Shown piece by piece: positions 25,454 to 33,360 of a DNA stretch of 64,000 nt. The notes below the pieces were generated by a model. That model saw only the letters and a program-made list of their open reading frames with translations. It made no database searches and was not told where the DNA came from. A program made the position numbers and the translations under genes. The number at the start of each line of letters is the position of its first letter. Within the stretch, counting starts at the first letter, position 1. Source of the DNA: Massilia solisilvae (GTDB lineage Bacteria; Pseudomonadota; Gammaproteobacteria; Burkholderiales; Burkholderiaceae_D); contig NZ_JANUGV010000001.1 of assembly GCF_024753215.1 (NCBI RefSeq), positions 1,550,001 through 1,614,000 on the forward strand, read 5' to 3'.

Positions 25454-27838
25454 ATGAGCGAACAAGCAGACGCGAATGGCAGCGGCGCCGGCTTCCTGCT
25501 GACCCGGCACTGGCGCGACCTGGACGATGGCGTGCAGGTCGAATTCTGGCTCGCGACCGACGAGGGGCCGCGCCTGGTCCGGCTTGCGCCGCAGGCCGCG
25601 GTCGCATTCATCCCACAGGAGCAGCGCGCAACGGCCGAACTGCTGCTGGCGCGCGAGCGCGGCTGGGAGCTGCGCGAGCTGGCGCTGTCCGACTTCCGGC
25701 ACCGCCCCGTGGCAGGCCTGTACTGCCGCCAGTACCGCCAACTGCTGCGGCTTGAAAAGCGCCTGCGCCAGCACGGCATCGACGTGTACGAAGCTGACGT
25801 GCGCCCGCCCGAGCGCTACCTGATGGAGCGCTTCATCACCGCGCCGGTCGAGTATTCCGGTCAGGCCGTCCCCGCCGATACTGCGCTGCGGGACGCCGGC
25901 CAGTTGAAGCCCGTTGCCGGCTACCGGCCGCGCCTGCGCACTGTGTCGCTCGACATCGAGACCACATTTCAGGGCGAGCTCTATTCGATCGCGCTGGAAG
26001 GGTGCGGCCAGCGCCAGGTGTACATGCTTGGCCCGCCGAACGGGGATCACGGCGCGCTCGACTTCACGCTTGACTACTGCGAGACCCGGCGCGACCTGCT
26101 GGTCCGCCTGGAGGAGTGGATGGAGCGGCACGACCCGGATGCGATCATCGGCTGGAACCTGGTGCAGTTCGACCTGCGCGTGCTGCAGCAGAACGCCGAG
26201 CGCGTGCAGCACACGCTGCGCCTTGGCCGCGGCGGCGCGCCGGTCGAGTGGCGCGAGCACAGCAGGCAGGAGCACTTCTTCGTGTCGATCCCGGGCCGGC
26301 TGGTCATCGACGGCATCGAGGCGCTGCGTTCGGCGACCTGGAGCTTTCCCTCGTTTAGCCTGGAGCACGTGGCGCAGACCCTGCTGGGCGAAGGCAAGGC
26401 GATCGACAACGCCTACGACCGCATGGACGAGATCGACCGCATGTTCGCCGAGGACAAGCCGGCGCTGGCGCGCTACAACCTCAAGGACTGCGAACTGGTC
26501 ACCCGCATCTTCGACAAGACCGGGCTGATGGCCTTTTTGCTCGAACGCGCGAGCGTGACCGGCCTTGCGGCCGACCGCAGCGGCGGGTCGGTGGCCGCGT
26601 TCGAGCACCTGTACATGCCGGTGATGCACCGCCAGGGCTACGTGGCGCCGAATATCGGCGACGTGGTGGGCGGCGAGAGCCCGGGCGGGTTCGTGATGGA
26701 TTCACGCTCCGGGCTGTACGATTCGGTGCTGGTGCTCGACTACAAGAGCCTGTACCCGTCGATCATCCGCACCTTCCTGATCGACCCGGTGGGCCTGGTC
26801 GAAGGCTTGTGCGAGGACGAAGCCGGCACCGTGCCCGGCTTTCGCAACGCGCGCTTCTCGCGTACCAAACACTGCCTGCCCGCGATCGTGCGCCAGGTGT
26901 GGGAGGGCAGGGACGCCGCCAAGCGCGAGCGCAACGCGCACCTGTCGCAGGCGCTCAAGATCATCATGAACTCGTTTTACGGGGTGCTCGGTTCGCCCGG
27001 CTGCCGTTTCTTCGACCCGCGGCTGGCCTCGTCGATCACCCTGCGCGGCCACCAGATCATGCACCGCACGCGCGAGCTGATCGAGGAGCAGGGCTACCAG
27101 GTGATCTATGGCGACACCGATTCGACCTTTGTCTGGCTCGGGCGCGCGCACGAGAACGAGCACGCCGCACGGATCGGGCGCGCACTGGTCGCGCACGTGA
27201 ACGACTGGTGGCGGCGCCACCTGCGCGAGGAATATGGCCTGGACTGCGCGCTCGAGCTGCAGTTCGAGCGGCACTTCCGCCGCTTCCTGATGCCCACCGT
27301 GCGCGGTTCCGAAGAAGGCAGCAAAAAGCGCTACGCCGGACTGGTGACCAGGCCCGACGGGCTGGAGGAGGTGGTGTACAAAGGGCTGGAGACCGTGCGC
27401 ACCGACTGGACGCCGCTGGCCCAGCAGTTCCAGCAGGGGCTGTACGAGCGCATCTTCAAGGGCGAGCCATATCAGGACTTCGTGCGCGACTATGCCCAGC
27501 GCACGCTGCGCGGCGAACTGGACGAGCTGCTGGTGTACCGCAAGCGGCTGCGCCGTAAGCTCGACGATTACGAGCGCAACGTGCCGCCCCACGTGCGCGC
27601 CGCGCGTGCCGCCGACGAGTTCCACCTCAGCCAGGGGCGACCGGCGCAGTATCGCAACGGCGGCTGGATTCGCTACGTGGTCACCACCGCCGGGCCGGAG
27701 CCGCTGGAGACGCGCCGCTCACCGATCGATTACGAGCACTACCTGAGCCGCCAGCTCGAGCCGGTGGCCGACGCCATCCTGCCCTTCCTGGGCGACTCGT
27801 TCGCGCGCCTGACCAGCCGGCAGCAGGAGCTGTTCTGA
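25454..27838 (+). CDS. polB: DNA polymerase II (family B)
   Basis: 794 residues, matching E. coli Pol II (783). The 3'-5' exonuclease motifs are [20 protein letters not shown] (ExoI, Asp and Glu), [17 protein letters not shown] (ExoII) and [14 protein letters not shown] (ExoIII). The polymerase motifs are [18 protein letters not shown] (A), [28 protein letters not shown] (B) and [12 protein letters not shown] (C, catalytic Asp pair). Role: translesion and repair synthesis, in E. coli part of the SOS response; no LexA box was recognised here. It ends 5 bp before the stop of the convergent hypothetical gene. Confidence 0.97.
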   Translation: MSEQADANGSGAGFLLTRHWRDLDDGVQVEFWLATDEGPRLVRLAPQAAVAFIPQEQRATAELLLARERGWELRELALSDFRHRPVAGLYCRQYRQLLRLEKRLRQHGIDVYEADVRPPERYLMERFITAPVEYSGQAVPADTALRDAGQLKPVAGYRPRLRTVSLDIETTFQGELYSIALEGCGQRQVYMLGPPNGDHGALDFTLDYCETRRDLLVRLEEWMERHDPDAIIGWNLVQFDLRVLQQNAERVQHTLRLGRGGAPVEWREHSRQEHFFVSIPGRLVIDGIEALRSATWSFPSFSLEHVAQTLLGEGKAIDNAYDRMDEIDRMFAEDKPALARYNLKDCELVTRIFDKTGLMAFLLERASVTGLAADRSGGSVAAFEHLYMPVMHRQGYVAPNIGDVVGGESPGGFVMDSRSGLYDSVLVLDYKSLYPSIIRTFLIDPVGLVEGLCEDEAGTVPGFRNARFSRTKHCLPAIVRQVWEGRDAAKRERNAHLSQALKIIMNSFYGVLGSPGCRFFDPRLASSITLRGHQIMHRTRELIEEQGYQVIYGDTDSTFVWLGRAHENEHAARIGRALVAHVNDWWRRHLREEYGLDCALELQFERHFRRFLMPTVRGSEEGSKKRYAGLVTRPDGLEEVVYKGLETVRTDWTPLAQQFQQGLYERIFKGEPYQDFVRDYAQRTLRGELDELLVYRKRLRRKLDDYERNVPPHVRAARAADEFHLSQGRPAQYRNGGWIRYVVTTAGPEPLETRRSPIDYEHYLSRQLEPVADAILPFLGDSFARLTSRQQELF

Positions 27839-27843
27839 GCCGA

Positions 27844-28572
27844 CTATCGCTTCCACCACTCGCCAAAATTAGGCCAAGCTTTGCGTGCCGCGGCGTTGCA
27901 GGTCCTCGAGCGTTCAAATTCGGCCTGCGAGATTCGCGTTCCCGTGGCCGTCTCGGTCGTGAGCGCGGCCACGTGAAACCCATATCCATGGCGGAACGTG
28001 ATTGGCTTGGCGCCTTTGGGAGTGACAACCAGCGGGTGCAGGCCGGGCGCATCGGTGTACGCGGCAAAGCAGTGCCCTGACTTGAAGAAGCTTCCTGTTG
28101 CGCCGTCGGCCCAAGCCACCGAAAAATCCTCGGCCGGTTCGTAGTTTGGGCCTGCGTATTGGACGGTGCCGACAATGCCCTGCTGCGGATGCGCCGGCGG
28201 CGTGATCGGACAGACCCCGTCGCTCTGGCAGCTGCTGTCGCCGCGGGTGAACTGCGCAGTGCCGTCCACGTCGACCATGACAATCTCTTCCGGCAGCCGC
28301 ACCTGGTAGCGGGTGAGGCCGAACAGCTTTTCCAGCAGGCCGTTCTCCACGTCCCACGACCAGCTGCCCCAGTACCGCACTTCCGGGTTGAAGTTCGGGT
28401 AGTCGGCGCGGAACTCGTCGAGCCCGGAATAGACGCGGCCATAGACATGCCCGATGGCGGCGTCGACGATCTCGCGCCGGTCCACCCACTTCATCCGCGT
28501 CCACGAAAAGCCGGTGAGGTTGGCGCTTTCGATGAGCAGGATGGGGAGCAACAGCATTGTCCGGATGCGCAT
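27844..28572 (-). CDS. Hypothetical secreted protein
   Basis: 242 residues, family not recognised. The N-terminus MRIRTMLLLPILLIESANLTGFSW looks like a signal peptide or single membrane anchor. The remainder is soluble, with GSWSWDVENGLLEKLFG, EEIVMVDVDGTAQFTRG, four Cys (SSCQSDGVCPI, SGHCFAAY, SRTCNAA) compatible with two disulfides in the periplasm, and a Trp-rich end (FGEWWKR). It stands alone, convergent to polB and 70 bp downstream of the CapK-like gene on the same strand. No function can be assigned. Confidence 0.65.
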   Translation of the reverse strand: MRIRTMLLLPILLIESANLTGFSWTRMKWVDRREIVDAAIGHVYGRVYSGLDEFRADYPNFNPEVRYWGSWSWDVENGLLEKLFGLTRYQVRLPEEIVMVDVDGTAQFTRGDSSCQSDGVCPITPPAHPQQGIVGTVQYAGPNYEPAEDFSVAWADGATGSFFKSGHCFAAYTDAPGLHPLVVTPKGAKPITFRHGYGFHVAALTTETATGTRISQAEFERSRTCNAAARKAWPNFGEWWKR

Positions 28573-28642
28573 TGCGGGCCTGGGGGCATGGATGACCTGT
28601 CCAGTCTAGATAAGAACCGCGGCGCGAGCAATGAATGTCGCT

Positions 28643-30025
28643 TCAGCCGGCGGCCCGGAAGTCGTTGATCACGAACTGGCGCTTGCCGCCCGGCGCACGC
28701 GCCAGCTCCGGCACCTCGGCCACGTCCATCTCGAAGCGCGTGCCCCAGTGCTCCAGGGGCGCGGCGAGCAGCTCGGCCTTTTGCTCCGGTGTCAGCGGGC
28801 CGTTGCGCGGCACCACGGCAATGGTCAGCTTGCCCGGCTCGCGCTGGCGGATCTGGCACGACCGCACAAAGTCCCAGGTGCCCGCCTCCAGCGCAATGGT
28901 CAGGCCGGGCAGGCGGTTGCCGTCGCGGTCGAGCACGAACTCGTGCACGCGCCCCAGGATTTCGGGGCACTGGCCGTGCTCGTCGATGTCGGCAAAGTCG
29001 CCGGTGCAGTAGCGGATCAAGGGCATCACCTCGTTCCATGCAGAGGTGCCAACGATCTCGGGCTGGCCGTCGCTGGAGTGCCGGGTCTCGGTCCAGCCGT
29101 AAAGGGACTCGAACTGATAGGCGCTGGTGTGGCCGCGCTGGTGGTGCGCGAACGCGAGGTTGGTGCGTTCGGTCAGGCCGTAGCTGATCGAGACCGGGCA
29201 ATCGAACACGCGGCCGATGAGCGCGAGCTGTACCGGCGTGGCCGGCTCGGAAGCGAGCAGCACGCCCTTCAGCCGGAACTGCAGGTCGCCGGGCGCAAGC
29301 AGTTCGGCGAGCGACAGGGCCGCGCTTGGGTAGGCGTGGATGAATTCAGGGCGAAACCGGTTCAGCGCCTCGACGATGCTCGCCTTGTGCGCCGCCTGCA
29401 GGTGGTTGGGCGAGACCATCAGCCGGTTGCCGAAGCGGTAGCAGGGCGCGTCGTCCAGCGGCCGCGCCGAATCGGCGCCCAGGCGGGCGTAGCGCGATTT
29501 GTCGAAACTGAAGCCGAGCCGCCCCCAGGCGTGGAAGTAGAACGCCTTTTCGATATCGCCCTGGCGCTTGTCGCGCCACACGCCAATGCCCGTGCCGGAC
29601 GAGCCGTGGCTCTGCGCGTACACAAGGAAGCGCGGGTTCACGCGGTCGTCCACGAAGTCGCGCTGGCATTCCATCACGTCCTGCTTGCCGATGTAGGGGA
29701 AGCGTTCCAGCAGTTCCCCCACCGGCGCATGCGCCAGCTCGACCGGCCGCAGCGCCACGCGGCGGCGGTACCACGGCACGTGGGCCACCGCGCTGCCCAG
29801 CACGTGGCGCAGCCGGTGTTCGGCCGCCGCGCGCTGCACTTCGGGCGGCGCGGCAAGCAGGCGCCGCACCGCGAAATGGTCGGAGTGGTACAGCAGCGTG
29901 GCCGGCACCACGCCGCGCCAGCGATGGTAGAGACGAAGCAGTGTTCCCTTCGCGCGCTCGTAATCCATGCCGTCCACCTCTCCCGCAAAAGCCAAAGTCG
30001 GTCCAAGCTCAGTCGTCGAAATCAT
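28643..30025 (-). CDS. CapK/phenylacetate-CoA-ligase-like adenylate-forming enzyme
   Basis: 460 residues from the ATG at 30025. Family features: HVPWYRRRV near the N-terminus, the phosphate-binding motif YAQSHGSSGTGIGVWRDKRQGD (SSGTG), LMVSPNHLQAAHKASIVEALNRFRPEFIHAYPSAALSLAELL, ISYGLTERTNLAFAHHQRG (motif around YG-TE) and CTGDFADIDEHGQCPEILGRVHEFVLDRDGNRLPG (the CxGD hinge seen in PaaK/CapK proteins). It activates an unknown carboxylate as acyl-AMP. There is no carrier protein or acyltransferase next to it; upstream, 54 bp away, is the SpvB-like gene on the same strand. An alternative start is the ATG at 29968. Confidence 0.75.
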   Translation of the reverse strand: MISTTELGPTLAFAGEVDGMDYERAKGTLLRLYHRWRGVVPATLLYHSDHFAVRRLLAAPPEVQRAAAEHRLRHVLGSAVAHVPWYRRRVALRPVELAHAPVGELLERFPYIGKQDVMECQRDFVDDRVNPRFLVYAQSHGSSGTGIGVWRDKRQGDIEKAFYFHAWGRLGFSFDKSRYARLGADSARPLDDAPCYRFGNRLMVSPNHLQAAHKASIVEALNRFRPEFIHAYPSAALSLAELLAPGDLQFRLKGVLLASEPATPVQLALIGRVFDCPVSISYGLTERTNLAFAHHQRGHTSAYQFESLYGWTETRHSSDGQPEIVGTSAWNEVMPLIRYCTGDFADIDEHGQCPEILGRVHEFVLDRDGNRLPGLTIALEAGTWDFVRSCQIRQREPGKLTIAVVPRNGPLTPEQKAELLAAPLEHWGTRFEMDVAEVPELARAPGGKRQFVINDFRAAG

Positions 30026-30079
30026 GGTAGTGCCTGTCTTGTTTGCGTGTCGCACGAATGGCCGAGTCCGCTTGAAGCA

Positions 30080-32542
30080 TCAAGGAATCAGCATCGTCAT
30101 CTCGGCAAAGCCGAGCCAGCCGCGGTCGAGCAGGTCGTCGACGCGGGCATCCGAATAGGTAAAGCTGAACTGCTGGGTATGGGTGCGGTTGTGCGGTTCG
30201 GTTCCGCTGCGCTGGGTGTACTGCGCCACCACGTACACGGCCTGTCCCAGCACCGCCTCGACCGGGAACTGCGCCGGCGACAGCGCGTTCGGGTAGCGCC
30301 GCGCCGCGCTTTCGGGATAGCTGTGCGGCTGCTGGACCCTGTACACACCAGGATCGGACAGCGGTGCATAGTCGATGTCCGTCACGCCGCCGAGCTGGTC
30401 GGACACGCGGCTGACCAGGTCAGGATACGGGCCGCGCGACAGGTAGGTGTGCACGACCGGCACGCCATCGCCGTCCGGCGCGATGCGCACCAGGTCGCCC
30501 TTGCCATCGCCGTTGACGTCGCCCACCAGCACCAGTCCCGCGTCGCCCATCATGCCGGCGCCGTTTTCGCTGTGCCGCCTGAACAGGCCCGTTGCGGAAG
30601 CGGCGTACACGGTAAACATGAGTTCACCGTCACCGGCGCGCCAGGCGTTGAGCAACTGGGTCTGGCCGCCGCCGGTAAAACCGATCGGATGGAACTGGCC
30701 CGGCGCGAAGCCCTGGCCGTGAAAGCTGCTGTCGGGGCCTGCGACGAAGCCACCCGCGCCGTCGGCGAAAAAGGTCCGCAGGTGCAGCAGCGGGCCGTCC
30801 TCCGTTTGCTCCTGCCACGCCTGGACCAGATCCATCATGCCGTCGCCATTGACGTCCAGCGGCAGGAAGGCGAGGTGGCTGGCCAGATCGATCGTGGCCA
30901 GCACGGTGTCGCGTCGCGCCGTGAAGTGCACCCGGTCCACCGCGCTGGAGACGGAGAGGTAGGCGGTGAGGTGCGTCCTGCCTTGCTCGTCGGCCCAGGC
31001 GCGCACCAGGTCGACCATGCCGTCGCCGTTCACGTCCATCGGCCACAGCGCGAGCTGGCGCGCGGGCTGGGCCGGGTCATCAGTGGCGCTCACCAGTGCC
31101 TGGCTGAACACCGCGGTGCCGGCTGCGCCAGGCAGGGAGAGGTAGCTGCGGAAGTAGAGCAGCTGGCCGCGCCGCGGGTCGGCGTGGCCGTAGGCTTCCA
31201 CCAGGTCGAGGCGTCCGTCGCCGTTCACGTCCATCACGAAGAAGCCGAGGTGGTGCTCGCTCCATGCGTCGCCCGTATCGTGCACGGCCAGCGCATCGAA
31301 CGACGCGCCGTTGGACGCAAAGGACGCCAGCACCAGGTTGCCGTTGTGCGGGTCGCGGTAGGCCACCAACAGGTCGGCGCGGCCGTCGCCGTCCAGGTCC
31401 GCCGCCAGGATCCGGTGCTCGTTCGGGAACACGCCGAGCGGACAGATCGCGCCGCAGTCGTAGGCGCCGTTGCCATCGGCCAGCCAGGTGGTGGCGTTGA
31501 GCCGGCCGCGTCCGTCGATCCAGAGCTGGACCAGGTCGGTGCAGCCGTTCCCGCTCACGTCCATCGGCAGGAACCCGGTTGTCTGCGCATGGCGGCCGAG
31601 CGTCACCAGCGCGGCGGCGTCGAAACCGGGGGCTGGCGTGTCCTGCCAATCGATGGTGATGAGCTGCTCGAAGCGGCGCGCGCCATCGGACGAGCTGCGC
31701 TCGGTGACGCTGCACAGGCGGCTCTGGCGCGTGGCGGCGCTGCAGCCGTAGTCCAGGTCGTAGCTGTGCACCAGGGTCGAGGCGTCGAGCCAGGTGTTGA
31801 TCTGGGCGAGGCGATACAGGGTGGCTACGCCACAGCCGGCGGCAAACGCCGTGATCGGGTCCGGCCGCTCCTCGTAGGTGAAGGTGATGATGCTGCCTGG
31901 CGCCGCCTCGTCGGATGCACGGTAGCTGATGCGGTCCAGGTAGTACTGCCCGCAGTCCGCCGCACCCTCCACCGGCGTGGTGGTGTAGTGGTACTCGACC
32001 CGGTTGCCGTGCAGGTCTTCCACCGAATGCAGCGCCCACACGCGCACCTGAGCGCCGCCGTGGGCCTTGATGCGGCTGTCCGCCGACGCCCCGTAGGTCC
32101 AGATTTCGCCATCCATCATGACGGTAATGAACCCGTCCTCCACGGTGCCGCCGGCGCGGATCTGCTTCCACTCGTGCATCTGCGTGTGGTACAGCGTGCC
32201 GGGCTGGCCGTAGTCGCCGTCCACGCTGATCAGGCGCTGGCCGTCCAGCGCCAGGCGGTCGCGCGCGTCGTAGTTGACCGAACCGTTGAACCCGTCCACG
32301 GCGTACGTGGCCTTGGTGCGGGTGATGGACGACAGACCGCCAATGCTCCAGCCCACACCCAGCGCCCCATTCGGCTGGCGGTGGCTGTACACCAGTTCGA
32401 GCCCGGGCCGCATGCCGGTCAGGCTGGCCGGAGTTGGCAGCACCAGGCGGTAGGTGGCCTGGCCGCTCGCATCGACATTGAAGACGCCTTGCGGCAGGGC
32501 GCGGCCGGACAGGGGAAAGTCGGAGTGCATGTTGGTGGACAC
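30080..32542 (-). CDS. SpvB / TcB N-terminal-like protein with FG-GAP repeats, ending before the RHS region
   Basis: About 820 residues. The GTG at 32542 (GTG TCC ACC AAC ATG, AGGT upstream, 2 bp after the previous stop) or the ATG at 32530 is the start; longer in-frame reading overlaps the previous gene and is Arg/Pro-rich shadow. Residues ~1-300 are SpvB-like: LPQGVFNVDASGQATYRL, GMRPGLELVYSH and NGALGVGWSIGGLSSITR. Six FG-GAP/VCBS-like Ca-loop repeats follow (DLDGDGRADLL, four of the DVNGDG type, DVSGNGCTDLV). The end, SDARVDDLLDRGWLGFAEMTMLIP, stops where TcB and insecticidal RHS proteins normally continue into the YD-repeat shell. No signal peptide. No toxin domain and no remnant of one downstream. 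Confidence 0.82.
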   Translation of the reverse strand: MSTNMHSDFPLSGRALPQGVFNVDASGQATYRLVLPTPASLTGMRPGLELVYSHRQPNGALGVGWSIGGLSSITRTKATYAVDGFNGSVNYDARDRLALDGQRLISVDGDYGQPGTLYHTQMHEWKQIRAGGTVEDGFITVMMDGEIWTYGASADSRIKAHGGAQVRVWALHSVEDLHGNRVEYHYTTTPVEGAADCGQYYLDRISYRASDEAAPGSIITFTYEERPDPITAFAAGCGVATLYRLAQINTWLDASTLVHSYDLDYGCSAATRQSRLCSVTERSSSDGARRFEQLITIDWQDTPAPGFDAAALVTLGRHAQTTGFLPMDVSGNGCTDLVQLWIDGRGRLNATTWLADGNGAYDCGAICPLGVFPNEHRILAADLDGDGRADLLVAYRDPHNGNLVLASFASNGASFDALAVHDTGDAWSEHHLGFFVMDVNGDGRLDLVEAYGHADPRRGQLLYFRSYLSLPGAAGTAVFSQALVSATDDPAQPARQLALWPMDVNGDGMVDLVRAWADEQGRTHLTAYLSVSSAVDRVHFTARRDTVLATIDLASHLAFLPLDVNGDGMMDLVQAWQEQTEDGPLLHLRTFFADGAGGFVAGPDSSFHGQGFAPGQFHPIGFTGGGQTQLLNAWRAGDGELMFTVYAASATGLFRRHSENGAGMMGDAGLVLVGDVNGDGKGDLVRIAPDGDGVPVVHTYLSRGPYPDLVSRVSDQLGGVTDIDYAPLSDPGVYRVQQPHSYPESAARRYPNALSPAQFPVEAVLGQAVYVVAQYTQRSGTEPHNRTHTQQFSFTYSDARVDDLLDRGWLGFAEMTMLIP

Positions 32543-32544
32543 GA

Positions 32545-33207
32545 TTACCTGAGCGAGAAGTGGTTCTGGATGGCGCGGCAGATCGAGAGCGCCAGAAATT
32601 CCTGCTGCGCGATGCCGAACGGGAGACCGGCGTCGAATTGCTCGGACAGGGGGATGCACAGGGACAGCCGGTCCACCAGCCGCACGGTCGTTCGCAGCCG
32701 GTCGCCATCGACGCGCAGGCAGGCTTCGATCACGTGGGTCGCGCCCGCGGCGGCGGGACCGTAGGGAACGACCTGGGCGCCGAAGACGCCATGCAGGCGG
32801 TGCTCCAGTTCGGCCTGCAGGGCCTGGGCGCACTCGGTCGCGGCGCGGTCCGAACCCACGCTGCGCAGCGGCGCCACGGCCAGGCGGCGCACGTTCAGCG
32901 GTGTCGCGGGGAACTGGTCGTGGCTGGCGGGCAGGGCTTGCAGGGTGTCGGCGAACGGGGTGCCCGCCGGCGGGCAAAGGGTACGCAGGCGCTCGCGCAG
33001 GCGCTCGGCCAGGGCGCTCTGCCCGGCATCGGGCCGATTGGGCCGGCCGCCGTTTGCACGCTCGACTGGAAATGGGGACACGGTGGCGCCTCCCGGCGGG
33101 ACGTCCAGTGCTTGCGGTCGCCTGGCCGTGGGACGCCGCGCATCCAGCGCGACGACAGCGCTCTCAGGCTCAAGCGAACCGTGACTAAAATTCAATGTTT
33201 TGTGCAT
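32545..33207 (-). CDS. Small TolB/FlgO-like domain protein
   Basis: 220 residues. The N-terminal ~100 residues are Arg/Pro/Ala-rich and probably disordered. The C-terminal ~120 resemble the TolB/FlgO-like domain often attached to CadC-type regulators: VRRLAVAPLRSVGSDRAATECAQALQAELEHRLHG, ATHVIEACLRVDGDRLRTTVRLVD, SLCIPLSEQFDAG and EFLALSICRAIQNHF. No membrane helix or DNA-binding domain. It is 2 bp upstream of the SpvB-like gene (probably co-translated) and divergent from the STAND regulator, whose winged-helix class often carries this domain. It may be a split-off sensory module; that is inference. Confidence 0.6.
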   Translation of the reverse strand: MHKTLNFSHGSLEPESAVVALDARRPTARRPQALDVPPGGATVSPFPVERANGGRPNRPDAGQSALAERLRERLRTLCPPAGTPFADTLQALPASHDQFPATPLNVRRLAVAPLRSVGSDRAATECAQALQAELEHRLHGVFGAQVVPYGPAAAGATHVIEACLRVDGDRLRTTVRLVDRLSLCIPLSEQFDAGLPFGIAQQEFLALSICRAIQNHFSLR

Positions 33208-33360
33208 TTTGGAAATTATTTTGTTGGCAAGCTGTCTGATGCCGGATAAACTCTAGCCCTAAAGAAATAAATTAACCTTCCGGTTTCCTTCCGGTTTTTA
33301 AGTCCTTGATTTGCTTGGGTTTCTCGCCACGCTGCGCAGGCTTCCAGGCGTTCGGAGAAG
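33208..33360. promoter_or_regulatory. AT-rich divergent promoter region of the accessory cluster
   Basis: 153 bp, markedly AT-rich against neighbours, between the TolB-like gene (minus) and the winged-helix STAND gene (plus). It holds the 11-bp direct repeats described separately at 33276-33297. Both transcription units must start here. Confidence 0.6.
33276..33297 (+). repeat. Two head-to-tail copies of an 11-bp repeat (possible operator)
   Basis: CCTTCCGGTTT occurs twice without a gap (33276-33286 and 33287-33297), 64 bp before the STAND gene ATG. OmpR/CadC-type winged helices typically bind direct repeats with a 10-11 bp period, so this is a candidate autoregulatory site for the DNA-binding domain encoded next to it. 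Confidence 0.5.

Noticed and set aside
30026-30079. Frameshifted continuation of the SpvB-like gene
   Set aside because: The three frames after the stop show no YD-repeat or RHS-like sequence; the gap is only 54 bp.
28631-32764. A 1377-codon open frame on the plus strand
   Set aside because: It is antisense to the CapK-like and SpvB-like genes, which have recognisable domains. Its translation is Arg/His/Val/Gly-rich with no motif; long antisense frames are common at this GC content.
32543-32977. N-terminal extension of the SpvB-like gene
   Set aside because: It overlaps most of the TolB-like gene in another frame and reads as Arg/Pro-rich shadow. The GTG at 32542 or ATG at 32530 fits the start of SpvB homology.
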